DNA of 64,000 nt. It comes from Parasegetibacter sp. NRK P23. GTDB lineage: Bacteria > Bacteroidota > Bacteroidia > Chitinophagales > Chitinophagaceae. This document shows, in pieces, positions 15,297-24,452 of the stretch. Under the pieces are notes generated by a model. The model was not told the DNA's origin. It saw only the letters and a program-made list of their open reading frames with translations, and searched no databases. Numbering within the stretch: the first letter of the stretch is position 1; each line of letters begins with the position of its first letter. The DNA lies in assembly GCF_023721715.1 (NCBI RefSeq), contig NZ_JAMDLG010000001.1, positions 1,899,784-1,963,783 of the forward strand, in the 5' to 3' direction. A program made the position numbers and the translations under genes.

Positions 15297-18125
15297 ATGA
15301 ACCTTAAAACTGCGCTAAGCCTTTGCACAATTTTCGTTTCGCTAAGTTCTTATCCTGCTTTTGCTGTTTCAGGTGATGCAACATCTCCTTGTACCGCAGC
15401 ATGGAAACATTCAGATAATCCCGCGGTTGTATTGCCTCCGGGTACCGTTTCAGCCGACCAGAATATATGCTCGGGAAATACGCCTTCCAATATTATTCTT
15501 ACCGGCAGTTCCGGGAGCATCCAGTGGCAGGTTTCCTCAGACAATAGTTCCTGGAGTAATATATCCGGCGCAACCAGCGCCACACTCACGGGTGTGCAAA
15601 TGGGGACGCTTACACAAACCCGTTATTACCGTGCCGAAGTTGTGGATGGCATGACCACCGATTATTCCGCTACAGTGACCGTTTTCGTGCTGCAACCCTC
15701 GGGTACAACACCTTCCGGATCGGGAACAGTGGGTTCACCCTATTTTATTTCAAATCTGAATGAACTGATCTGGATCAGCAACAACAGTACTTCCTGGGAT
15801 AAGGTATTTGAGTAAACGGCTTCTTTCAGCGCCGCGGCCACCAGTTTAGCCTGTTACAACAGTGGCAATGGTTTTCTTCCTATCGGAAATGCTGCCACAC
15901 CTTTTACCGGTCATTACAACGGCAATACTTACGCGATAAATAACCTTTATATCAACCGTGTTACAGCAGATTCTGTGGGACTGTTCAAATATGTTTTTGG
16001 AGGCACCCTCAACCACATGACTTTATCTGCCGCCACCATTACCGGTCGCGACCGGGTTGGTGGTATTGTGGGCATGGCAGCGGGCGATGCAGGTACAAGA
16101 ACTAATTTGATCCATTTAGAGGTATTAAATTCCACCATCGCGGCTGATCCCACGAATGCCACGGCTTCCGGCGCAGTAGGCGGCGTGGCAGGGTGCACAA
16201 TTTATACCGGCCTGAATGAGTTGGTGAGTTCCGGCACCGTGGGGGGTAGACAAAGGGTTGGCGGTCTGGTAGGGTACTTGCTAACGGGATCTCAGATACG
16301 AAATTCTTATTCTTCTGCGAACGTAAGCAGCAATGTAACCACAGATACAAGATTCATTGGTGGCGCTTTTGGTGTGATTGAATCTTTTGCGGCTCCCGCA
16401 GCAGTTGCAGGAAGTTGTTATGCCACCGGAACGGTTTCTTTGTCTACGGCTACCACTTCCAACAATGGCGATATTGGTGGTTTCGCAGGATTGATCAACG
16501 GATATTACACAGTAAGCAATTGTTATGCGCTTGGTACTACAACCGGCCCGGTTGCTACCAGCAACACTGCCAGGGGAACCGGAGGGTTTGCGGGAAGAGT
16601 CACCGGTAATACCGGCTCCGTTTCCAACTGTTATTCCACAGTATCCGTGAATGGTTCAGTTGGGCAGTTCGGTGGGTTCACTGCCGTAAGTTCGGGCGTG
16701 GTCAACAATTGCTTCTGGAACACCACCACTTCTACCCGTTCCACATCTGCCGCAGGCACAGGCGCTACTACAGCGCAGTTGCAACTGATGAATACTTTCT
16801 TCCTCGCCTCCTGGGATATGGCCTGCGAAAGGTTAAACGGCAACAACGATTACTGGGGTATGAATCCCTCTGCAAATGGGGGCTATCCTTTCCTGAGCTG
16901 GCAGCCACATACAGCACAGTGTCCGGAATGGACCGGCAACAGCAGCAACACCTTCTCCACAACAACTAACTGGGTAAATAATTTTGTGCCGCTGGAAGGT
17001 ATGGATGTGGTGATGAATGCCGCCGCATCGCGCAACCTTACACTCGGACAAAACTGGACTGTGGGGCATGTGCTGTTCAACGGAGCAGGACGGAATATTG
17101 AATTGGGAACGTTCGGGTTAAGTACTATCGGTACAATATCCGGAGCAGATGCTTCGAATTATATTCAGACCAACGGTACCGGTAAGTTAGGAATGAACTT
17201 GCTTAATGGCGCTTCCGTAAATTTTCCCATAGGCAACAGCGCTTACAACCCGGTACAGATCACGAACAATTCCGGTGCAACTGACTTTTTTTCTGTAACG
17301 GTTTCTGATGCGGTGCTGGGAGAAGGCAGCTCCGGCGGAACCATTCTTCAACCGCATGTGCAACGCACCTGGGATATTTCAAAACTGAACGCGAACGCAG
17401 GTGCGGGCGTGAACTTTGTTTTTAACTGGAACCCGGGTGAAATATCAGGCGTATTGGGCACACCGGCGCTCTATCATTACAATGGCACGCAGTGGGAAGA
17501 GCAAACGGGAACCACTTCGGCAGGAAGCAACAGTTTGAGCTATACCGGCTATACAGGAAGTTTTTCTCCGTTCACGGTGGCCACGGCAGGTGCAACACTG
17601 CCCGTAACAGGCTGGAAATTATCCGCCACACCGGTGGGTGATTTTATAAAGGTGCGCTGGGAAACGGCTTCTGAATACAACACGAAGGAATATGTGGTAG
17701 AACGCAGTATGAACGGAATAAACTGGAGTGCCATAGCCACGCAAAAAGCCCGCGGGTACAGTAATTCGGTTAGTAAATACGAGTTTGTTGACCAGCGGCC
17801 CAACGCAGGAATGAACTATTACCGCATCAAACAATACGACCAGGATGGAAGCTTTGCTTATTCTCCCGTAACAACGGTGGAAACTAAAAAAAGCATTCAT
17901 TTTAAAGTGTTCCCCAATCCCGCTCAACATGCTGTTTTTATCCAGGGCAATTCGGTAGATGGACAAACATCGGTACAAATTTATAATGCGCAGGGGATGT
18001 TGGTGGGCACAAAACAGTTTAGTGGTAATGGATATATTCCGGTACAACACCTGGCTGCGGGCGTGTATCATTTAAAAGTGAAGCAGGGGCATAAGGAAGA
18101 GCGTATTACGATTGTGAAGCAATAA
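15297..18125 (+). pseudogene. GLUG-repeat T9SS adhesin with an in-frame stop
   Basis: One continuous reading frame of 943 codons, broken only by a TAA at 15813-15815. The first part (172 residues) has a signal peptide ending PAFAVSG and an Ig-like region. Past the stop the same frame runs on (TASFSAAATSLACYNSGNG...) and carries GLUG-type repeats (VGGIVGMAAG, VGGLVGYLL, GGFAGLING, GGFAGRVTG), a fibronectin-like section and a C-terminal type A sorting domain of the type IX system (VFPNPAQHAVFIQG...YHLKVK). Relatives keep the region around WDKVFE-x-TA uninterrupted; CAA to TAA (Gln) is the simplest change. The ATG at 15297 starts the signal peptide. Either a pseudogene, a phase-variable or readthrough case, or a sequencing error. 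Confidence 0.8.
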
Positions 18126-18145
18126 GTATTTGAGGTGATGTTCAA

Positions 18146-18185
18146 CCCCGGCCGGTTGCTGAAAGGCGATGGTCGGGGATTTTTT
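18146..18185 (+). terminator. Rho-independent terminator after adhesin gene
   Basis: CCCCGGCC (18146-18153) pairs with GGTCGGGG (18171-18178), one G-T wobble, followed by ATTTTTT. Confidence 0.75.
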
Positions 18186-18193
18186 ATAATGGC

Positions 18194-18940
18194 TCATGTA
18201 AGCATCTTCCTCACCAATTCTTTTTTCAGCCTTGAAACCGGTACTTGTGTACCGTCCTCCAACAGTATTAACGCCTCTGCTCCCCTGGTCATGCTTTTAA
18301 CGAATTTTCCGTTTACCAGGTGCGACTGGTGGGTTCGGATAAAACCGTAGGGCAGCAGTAGCTCCTCGTATTCATGAATAGGATTTGTGACGGTGATCTT
18401 TTCTCCGCCCAGAAGGTAAAAACTGGTATAGCTGTTGTTGCTTTCACAACGGACGATATCCCTGGTGTAAACAAAGCGTGTTTCTTTGAGCGACGGTAGC
18501 GCGAGCCGGTGTTCATTGGGAGAGAAGCGGTGCTGTATGGTGTGCAGCAGGTTGTCCAACAGTAAGTTTTTACGTTTGTCGGCTATGCGTGTTTTCACTT
18601 TTGTCACGGCTGCTTGCAGGGCTTCCACTTCAATTGGTTTCAGCAGGTAATCGATAGCCGAACACTTGATGGCCTGAATCCCAAACTGGTCGAAGGCTGT
18701 AACAAAGATCAGGGCGAAATCATTGTGCGGCAGTGCGCCCAGCATATCAAAGCCGCTCTTTCCAGGCATTTGAATGTCAAGAAAAACAAGGTCAGGCGCA
18801 TGTTCCAAAATTGCTTCAGCGCCTTTGTCGGCGCTGGTGGCCGTATTTATGATCTTAACTTCCGGGCAATATTGTTCCAGCAGCCTTTGCAGGTTGGTGA
18901 TGTTGAGGGGTTCGTCATCAATAATAACCGCGTTCATCAT
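18194..18940 (-). CDS. LytTR-family response regulator
   Basis: A 248-residue two-component response regulator: receiver domain (1-120) with acidic pair DDE at 8-10, phospho-acceptor Asp55 in LVFLDIQMPG, Thr in FVTAF and Lys in YLLKPIE; C-terminal LytTR DNA-binding domain (about 145-245) with FVYTRDIVRCESNNSYTSFYL and IRTHQSHLVN. Cytoplasmic. Starts 1 bp after the stop of its cognate LytS-type kinase, in a three-gene operon headed by a TlpA-like gene. Expected to bind direct repeats as a dimer; none was identified nearby. Confidence 0.95.
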   Translation of the reverse strand: MMNAVIIDDEPLNITNLQRLLEQYCPEVKIINTATSADKGAEAILEHAPDLVFLDIQMPGKSGFDMLGALPHNDFALIFVTAFDQFGIQAIKCSAIDYLLKPIEVEALQAAVTKVKTRIADKRKNLLLDNLLHTIQHRFSPNEHRLALPSLKETRFVYTRDIVRCESNNSYTSFYLLGGEKITVTNPIHEYEELLLPYGFIRTHQSHLVNGKFVKSMTRGAEALILLEDGTQVPVSRLKKELVRKMLT

Positions 18941-18941
18941 T

Positions 18942-20576
18942 TCAAAGCCTGTTTTGAAAACGGAATATAACCATTGTACCTGTTTCTCCCGATGTTATCC
19001 GCATTTGTATTTTTTGGGACGGATGAGAACGGTTGAAGAGCTCAATGCGTGCTCTCGTGAGTTTCAATCCTTCTCCGGCTGCACTGATATTGGGGTCAAA
19101 GCCTGTACCGTTATCCGAAATGCTAATGACCAGGCCTTTTTGTTCCTGTTGTATGCTGATGGATAAACGTCCCTTATCGCCCAGGATTGAAACACCGTGT
19201 TTTATGGCATTTTCAACAGCCGGCTGTATCAGCAGTGGTGGAATGGCGATGTCTTCATGCGCGACCTCCAGGTTGATGGTTGATTCATATTGAAATTCAT
19301 GCCGAAGCTTTTCCAGTTGAATGTAATGGTCAAGTGTTTTTATTTCCGTGGCCAGCGGGATCATTTCTTCAGTTCCCATCCGGATGGTGCCCCGCAACAA
19401 ACCCGAGAATCCTGTGAGGTAATGGTTGGCCTTTTCAATTTGCCGGTCATTGATGAGTCCTTGTATGGAACCCAGTGCATTGAAAAGGAAATGCGGGTTC
19501 AACTGGGCGTAAAGCAGTTTACTTTCAAGTTGATAATGTTTTATTTTCCTTTTTGCCCGCAGGTACCGGAGCCTGAACAATACCAGTAGGGCGGTTGCAG
19601 CAAACAGCAACAACAACAGGCTTCGGAACCACCATGTGCCGTACCATGGGGGCTTAACACTGAAATAATATTGTGAGATGCTGGAGTCATTTCCTGGGAA
19701 CCGCACAGATAAGGTATAGTTTGAACCCGCTTCCATTGGACCAAGAGCTATGATCTCCTTGCTTTTTCGCCAGGTTTTCTCCTTATTGATTTTATATTCG
19801 AATGGCCATAAGCCCGCGTCTGAACGTTTCCTGAAGTATAAAGTCAGCTTTGTATCTGCTGGAACTGTATGCACGCCTTTCATTCCGCTGCCAGGCCAGC
19901 CAAAATAAGCGGTTTCTGAATATAGGTGGTGGATGTTTTCCAGTTGTTGCCGCAGTGTGAGCAGGTTGTCGCCATTCATGCTGTCTGTTTTGTAGGCCAT
20001 CAGAAATGGCTGGGTGTCCCATGGCAGCTTCGTTAACCTGGTTTTTAAAAATGGCTTACTGTTTTTCTCGCGAAACTCCAGTTCAATCTGCTGCCCGTCT
20101 TTTAAAAGAGGGGTGGGCAGGCGGAAACTTTTCCCTTTTTTTGAAGAATCTTGCACGGAGAAAGTTTCCGGATCAGCAAAAGATGGTAATCGGCTTACAG
20201 GAGTCCAATCCTGGTAAACTTTTCCATTGAACAGTACCCGTACACTTATGGCATCAGGGCTGAATATTTTTTTCCCTGATAAAGCGGAATCTACGAAAAC
20301 AGAACCCGCGAATGTTCTTGCTACTGTACTGTCGGTAAAGAGCAGGCTTACGGCTGTCTGTTCATCATACACTTCCATTTTTTCTGAAATAGCAGGGTAG
20401 CTGATATTTTTCGGGCTATAAAGTTTACCGGGAACAGTAATAAATGCATTGGTTATGGTGAGGTGAACATTGGCTACTCTGAAGTGGATGGATTGTTTTT
20501 TTGCCGTATAAACCTGCGCTTCAGCCGCATGGCAAAACATATTTATAAGCAGCAGGAAACAGAAGATTCTTTTCAT
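18942..20576 (-). CDS. LytS-type sensor histidine kinase with Y_Y_Y domain
   Basis: A 544-residue inner-membrane kinase. Signal peptide (1-20), a roughly 290-residue periplasmic region ending in a Y_Y_Y-like beta-sandwich (NYTLSVRFPGNDSSISQYYFSV, then PPWYGTWWFR), one transmembrane helix near 312-335, then the His_kinase core with LNPHFLFNAL (phospho-His about 360) and an ATPase domain with PAVENAIKHG and SDNGTGFD. It lacks the beta-propeller repeats usually found with Y_Y_Y domains. Lies 2 bp after the TlpA-like gene and 1 bp before the regulator, implying one signalling unit. Confidence 0.93.
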   Translation of the reverse strand: MKRIFCFLLLINMFCHAAEAQVYTAKKQSIHFRVANVHLTITNAFITVPGKLYSPKNISYPAISEKMEVYDEQTAVSLLFTDSTVARTFAGSVFVDSALSGKKIFSPDAISVRVLFNGKVYQDWTPVSRLPSFADPETFSVQDSSKKGKSFRLPTPLLKDGQQIELEFREKNSKPFLKTRLTKLPWDTQPFLMAYKTDSMNGDNLLTLRQQLENIHHLYSETAYFGWPGSGMKGVHTVPADTKLTLYFRKRSDAGLWPFEYKINKEKTWRKSKEIIALGPMEAGSNYTLSVRFPGNDSSISQYYFSVKPPWYGTWWFRSLLLLLFAATALLVLFRLRYLRAKRKIKHYQLESKLLYAQLNPHFLFNALGSIQGLINDRQIEKANHYLTGFSGLLRGTIRMGTEEMIPLATEIKTLDHYIQLEKLRHEFQYESTINLEVAHEDIAIPPLLIQPAVENAIKHGVSILGDKGRLSISIQQEQKGLVISISDNGTGFDPNISAAGEGLKLTRARIELFNRSHPSQKIQMRITSGETGTMVIFRFQNRL

Positions 20577-20578
20577 AT

Positions 20579-21685
20579 TTACTTTACATATTTGGAAAGA
20601 TCTTTACCAAGATCAGGATTAATTGCCAGTATATTTCCGTCAGGCCCTATCAGCATGGTAGCGGGTATGGCTGAGATGTTGTAAGACTTAGAGATGTTCC
20701 CGCTCCAGTATTTCAGTTCAGAAACGTGGTGCCAGTTTAACTGGTACTTTTTAATGGCGGTTATCCATTTTTCTTTATCCTGGTCAAGGGAGATGCCCAG
20801 GATGTCAAGTTTGGCGCCGTATTCTTTATGGATACGTTTCAGTTCCGGTATTTTTTCCAGGCATGGCCCGCACCAGGAGGCCCAGAAATCGAGCAGTACA
20901 TATTTACCCCGGAACTGTTCGAGGCTGGTGCTCTTTCCTTCCGGGGAAGGGGCGCTGAACAAAGGCGCAGGATTGCCTGGCTTAATCTGCTGGAGGGTCG
21001 CAAGTTTGTGTTCAAATTCTTTAGCCTCGGGCAACGCTTTTAGTGCAGGAGATAGATTTTCATAAAGCGATTGAAGTTGCGCAGGCTGTTGTTGCATGCT
21101 GTGAAAAAGTGAATAGCTGAGCCAGTAAAGTGACAGGTAAACATCAGGGTTAGTATTTACAAATTCTATTTCGGCCTGCCGCTTTAATTGTTGAAAGTTG
21201 TGGAGCGTTTTTTCCTGTTCAGCAATAAGTGATGTATCGGCGCCTGCATTCCGAAGACTGTCAATGCTGTTCATCAAAGGATACATCTTTATAAACGGAT
21301 CTGATGTGGCAGCCCGCCATTGTATGTATTGTGCGGTAACCGGATTGTTTGTAGTTTCGAAACGGTATGGCTTTCCTGGCGTTACCTTAAGTTGTATGTG
21401 TTTGTTTTCAAGAAAAATCTGACCAAAAAACATCGGGATTTCCTTTATATAAACGGATGTTAACAGCGCCGGTGTTGTTAATGATCCGGTATATTCAAAA
21501 ATACCGTTCACGATTTTCACGGAATCACGGACAGGCTTATTCGAACCCGAATAATCAATGCCATAAAAGTGAATGAATTTCCCGTTAAGGGAATCATGTA
21601 CAGATCCGGTAAGGCGAAAGCCTTCCTGGGCGTTTACAGTAAAGTGAATTAAAATTGACAGGATAGGTATAAGGTATTTAGCCAT
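20579..21685 (-). CDS. TlpA-like thioredoxin with DUF4369-type N-terminus
   Basis: A 368-residue exported protein: signal peptide (MAKYLIPILSILIHFTVNAQ), a DUF4369-like beta domain (FRLTGSVHDSLNGKFIHFYG..., about 22-115), a helical linker, and a C-terminal TlpA/AhpC-TSA thioredoxin fold with WASWCGPC at about 268-275 and cis-Pro loop SAIPATMLIG. Probably a periplasmic disulfide oxidoreductase. First gene of an operon with a LytS kinase and a LytTR regulator; the kinase follows after 2 bp. This arrangement suggests a redox or envelope-stress input to the kinase, which is inference only. Confidence 0.9.
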   Translation of the reverse strand: MAKYLIPILSILIHFTVNAQEGFRLTGSVHDSLNGKFIHFYGIDYSGSNKPVRDSVKIVNGIFEYTGSLTTPALLTSVYIKEIPMFFGQIFLENKHIQLKVTPGKPYRFETTNNPVTAQYIQWRAATSDPFIKMYPLMNSIDSLRNAGADTSLIAEQEKTLHNFQQLKRQAEIEFVNTNPDVYLSLYWLSYSLFHSMQQQPAQLQSLYENLSPALKALPEAKEFEHKLATLQQIKPGNPAPLFSAPSPEGKSTSLEQFRGKYVLLDFWASWCGPCLEKIPELKRIHKEYGAKLDILGISLDQDKEKWITAIKKYQLNWHHVSELKYWSGNISKSYNISAIPATMLIGPDGNILAINPDLGKDLSKYVK

Positions 21686-22074
21686 TTTTTTTGAGCAAAT
21701 ATGATAGATTGGATTTACATAAGAGGCAGTGTTCTTGAGGATGGAAGGATTCAGGTTGAATTTGACATTGACACCTTAACAAATAAGCGCTGGAAACCAG
21801 GATATTTTTCCTTACATTTATGGGAATGAACAAGGCGTTTTTCCATACAAGCACTTTCCCTCAGCCTGTATCCGGTTATTCCCGGATTTTGGAAGGCCGC
21901 CCCTCGTCCTTTCAGGAGTTCATGCCTTTTTGTAACAATCTATTCTATTTTTCCAGCCTGAAAGCCTTTCGCAACGTACCTCGTGGCTAGCCTTCTGTTT
22001 TAGGCGTGTCTTTCTTCTCCCGCATCCCGGGAAGCGTATCATAGTATTCTATTTATTCATTAAAGCATTTGCAT
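21686..22074. other. Intergenic region, 389 bp
   Basis: Divergent spacer between the TlpA-like gene and a small membrane-protein gene. AT-rich near both ends. No convincing ORF, RNA or strong dyad was seen; an imperfect CATATTTG box on the minus strand near 21696 may serve the leftward operon. Confidence 0.5.
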
Positions 22075-22302
22075 ATGGCACAGTTACAAACAGTGTCGGT
22101 GAATGGTATGGTTATCACGTTGCTGACAATTCTTAATGTTGTGCTCATCAGGGCATGGTATGTGACGGACTCTTCTGTAAAATGGGCGCTCTTTATTACA
22201 ATACCAATGCTGGTATTTGCATTTATTGCACGATCGGTAAAAAGAAAGCCCTTCGCAAGAAAGGCTTCCCGGATAATTACAAATAACCCGGGAATTGCTT
22301 AG
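22075..22302 (+). CDS. Small membrane protein, hypothetical
   Basis: A 75-residue ORF starting MAQLQTVSVNG with two hydrophobic segments (MVITLLTILNVVLIRAWYV and WALFITIPMLVFAFIA) and a basic tail (RSVKRKPFARKASR). The ATG at 22075 is preferred to the TTG at 22069. No family recognised; likely an inner-membrane protein with both ends inside. Followed 50 bp later by the Gre-like gene on the same strand. Confidence 0.55.
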   Translation: MAQLQTVSVNGMVITLLTILNVVLIRAWYVTDSSVKWALFITIPMLVFAFIARSVKRKPFARKASRIITNNPGIA

Positions 22303-22352
22303 CCTCCGTACTCATTTTTCAATTTTATTCTTTCAATCTAAATCATATCTAT

Positions 22353-22751
22353 ATGTTTTCGGAAGACGAAAAGCTGCTACTGAGTAAAGAAGATTATCAG
22401 CTTTTAACAGCCTACCTGAACGGTGCTAAGGGCAAAACAGCCTTCGATTATAAAAATGCGGTAACGCTGAAGGCAGAACTTAAGAAAGCCTGCCTGGTAG
22501 AGAAGTCTGTACTACCGCACGATGTAATTCGCATCAACTCCAGGGTGGAAGTTAAAACCGAAGAAACAAACCAGGTGATGCAATTTGTACTGGTTACGCC
22601 TGAGAAAGCGAACATCAAAGGAGGAAAGGTATCTGTAATGTCTCCGATAGGAACCGCGCTTATAGGCTACAAAAAAGGACAGCAGGTGAGCTGGCAGGTT
22701 CCTTCGGGCAAAAAAACATATACTATTCTGGATGTGGTAAACGGGGAATGA
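22353..22751 (+). CDS. GreA/GreB C-terminal domain protein (Rnk-like)
   Basis: A 132-residue protein whose second half is the FKBP-like C-terminal domain of transcript-cleavage factors (VTPEKANIKGGKVSVMSPIGTALIGYKKGQQVSWQVPSGKKTYTILDV). It lacks the N-terminal coiled-coil that reaches into the polymerase secondary channel, so it cannot act as a full GreA. The short helical N-terminus resembles Rnk, the nucleoside diphosphate kinase regulator. Expected to bind RNA polymerase; role in this organism unknown. Confidence 0.8.
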   Translation: MFSEDEKLLLSKEDYQLLTAYLNGAKGKTAFDYKNAVTLKAELKKACLVEKSVLPHDVIRINSRVEVKTEETNQVMQFVLVTPEKANIKGGKVSVMSPIGTALIGYKKGQQVSWQVPSGKKTYTILDVVNGE

Positions 22752-22822
22752 TAGCGGTGCGGCGCTTTAAAAGCGTTTCCAGTGATTTACCGGATCGTTA
22801 CCCAATTGGAAGGGGATGAAAC

Positions 22823-22850
22823 AAAAAAGGGGAGTGGCGCACCATTCCCC
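22823..22850 (-). terminator. Terminator of ssrA
   Basis: Read leftward: GGGGAATGG-TGCG-CCACTCCCC hairpin (one mismatch) followed by TTTTTT, 7 bp past the tmRNA 3' end. Confidence 0.8.
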
Positions 22851-22856
22851 TTATCG

Positions 22857-23228
22857 TGGAGCTGCAGGGATTCGAACCCTGGTCCAAACATATTCTCCAA
22901 AAGCTTTCTACATGCTTATTCCGGCATTATTTGTCGGGAAGAAACAGGAACCGGACGAACCAATCTCCTCCTTAGCTGGATGGTCTTAAGCAACCGGCAC
23001 AGCCTTCGGTTGCAGCAATCTGTGTTTGTTTTTGAGTCGGCGGCGGAGCTTGGTAACAGACAAACCTGCTCAACGCGGCCCTAATGGATGCTTAATCTCT
23101 GATTAGGCAGCCATGGCATACTGTGTATTGCCATTTATTGTTTGAATATTCAGATTTACGTGCTAATTATCCAACGCACGACATGCTTACACTCTCAAAG
23201 ATCTATGCTGTCAAAACCAGTCAGCCCC
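22857..23228 (-). ncRNA. ssrA: Transfer-messenger RNA (tmRNA)
   Basis: One-piece tmRNA of about 372 nt. The 5' end GGGGCTGACTGGTTTTGACA and the 3' T-arm GGGTTCGAATCCC with acceptor CAGCTCCA form the tRNA-like domain (GGGGCTG pairs CAGCTCC with one wobble). CCA is not encoded. The tag frame ends in a TAA at about 23107 and reads, from a Gly resume codon by analogy with other Bacteroidota, GNTQYAMAA; the YAMAA end is a standard degradation tag. It frees stalled ribosomes and labels the truncated proteins. Flanked by its own -7 box and terminator. Confidence 0.95.
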
Positions 23229-23245
23229 GGTTTTTATTGCGAAAG

Positions 23246-23253
23246 CAAAGGTA
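23246..23253 (-). promoter_or_regulatory. -7 promoter box for ssrA
   Basis: TACCTTTG on the minus strand, 17 bp before the mature tmRNA 5' end, leaving a short leader for RNase P to remove. Confidence 0.6.
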
Positions 23254-23291
23254 GGAAATTATGTGTTAAAATGCTGTTGATATTATATGGG

Positions 23292-24434
23292 CTAATGGGG
23301 CAAAGCCGCTTTGACCAGCGTATTTACCAGTACATCCCAGGTAAAACGTTTTTTTTCCGCTTCTATTCCCCGTAAAAACAACTCGGTTGGAATGGTGAAA
23401 AAACGTGCTATACCTTCAGCTATCGCTTCTGCATCAGGGGCGGTAACGATGCCTGTTTTGCCATCCGGCACCAGTTCCGGCAAGCCGCCAACATTGGTGA
23501 CCAGCATGGGTTTGTTAAAATGGTAGGCGAGGGGAGTTACCCCGCTTTGGGTGGCATGTCGGTAAGGCTGTACCAGGAAATCGGCGGCGCAGATATAATA
23601 CCGTACTTCATCGTCGGGAATGAACGAAGTGCGGAGGATAAGCTGGTCGCGGATGCCGAGTTCGTCAATCAGCAACTGGTATTCCTGCTCATCCCCGTAA
23701 AATTCACCCGCAATAACGAGTTTGTAGGTTTTCCCTTTCTCCTTTAATATTTTCAGGGCGCGCAGCAAAAGGTCGAGGCCTTTGTATTTACGGATGAAAC
23801 CAAAGAAAAGCAGGAGCGGTTCATTTTGCGGAAGACCAATACGGGCGCGTGCTTCCTCCTTCGGAACTGCTTCGCCGAAATCATCATACAATGGATGTTC
23901 TCCCAACAAAGCAGGTTTGTTTGCGGCGAAAAGTTTAAGGTCATGCAGCACCTGTTTGCTCATCGTCACAAATGCGTGGCAGGGCTTTACGAAATACTTT
24001 GTAAACAGGGCATCGCCCGCCCTTTTTTCGTGCGGAACAATATTATCGGCCAGGCATACGATCCTGGAATGCTTGTTCTTTCTGATCCTCCGGAGTATAG
24101 TGCCCAGCGAGGGGCCCATGAACGGCAGCCAGTAACGCACCACCACAAGGTCCGGTTTTTCTCTCCTGATCGTGTTGCCGGTTCGGAACCATGTTAATGG
24201 GTGAATGGAATTGATGACGGAATGAATAGCGAATCCTTCCGGCGCAGGCGCATCGGTGAACTGTGTTTTTCCGGGGAACAGGAAAGAGGGGTATTGAAGC
24301 GAGAAAGAATAAATCTTCACTTCGTAGCCTTCGTCCAGGAAAGCCTTCGCGAGCCGGTCGTTAAAATGCGCGATGCCGCCGCGAAGCGGGTGCGCCGGGC
24401 CTATGATGCATACTGTTCGGATGTTTCCGGCCAT
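23292..24434 (-). CDS. Glycosyltransferase family 4-like (GT-B)
   Basis: A 380-residue GT-B glycosyltransferase. N-terminal acceptor domain starts CIIGPAHPLRGGIAHFNDRLA; C-terminal donor domain (about 200-370) has LLLFFGFIRKYKGLDLLLRAL and the nucleotide-sugar region QPYRHATQSGVTPLAYHFNKPMLV, where the usual first Glu of the EX7E motif is not obvious. Cytoplasmic, likely adding a sugar to a lipid or surface glycan; sugars unknown. Last of a four-gene leftward operon (18 bp after the GT2 gene). Confidence 0.88.
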   Translation of the reverse strand: MAGNIRTVCIIGPAHPLRGGIAHFNDRLAKAFLDEGYEVKIYSFSLQYPSFLFPGKTQFTDAPAPEGFAIHSVINSIHPLTWFRTGNTIRREKPDLVVVRYWLPFMGPSLGTILRRIRKNKHSRIVCLADNIVPHEKRAGDALFTKYFVKPCHAFVTMSKQVLHDLKLFAANKPALLGEHPLYDDFGEAVPKEEARARIGLPQNEPLLLFFGFIRKYKGLDLLLRALKILKEKGKTYKLVIAGEFYGDEQEYQLLIDELGIRDQLILRTSFIPDDEVRYYICAADFLVQPYRHATQSGVTPLAYHFNKPMLVTNVGGLPELVPDGKTGIVTAPDAEAIAEGIARFFTIPTELFLRGIEAEKKRFTWDVLVNTLVKAALPH

Positions 24435-24452
24435 AACGGGGCTACTTATGCG

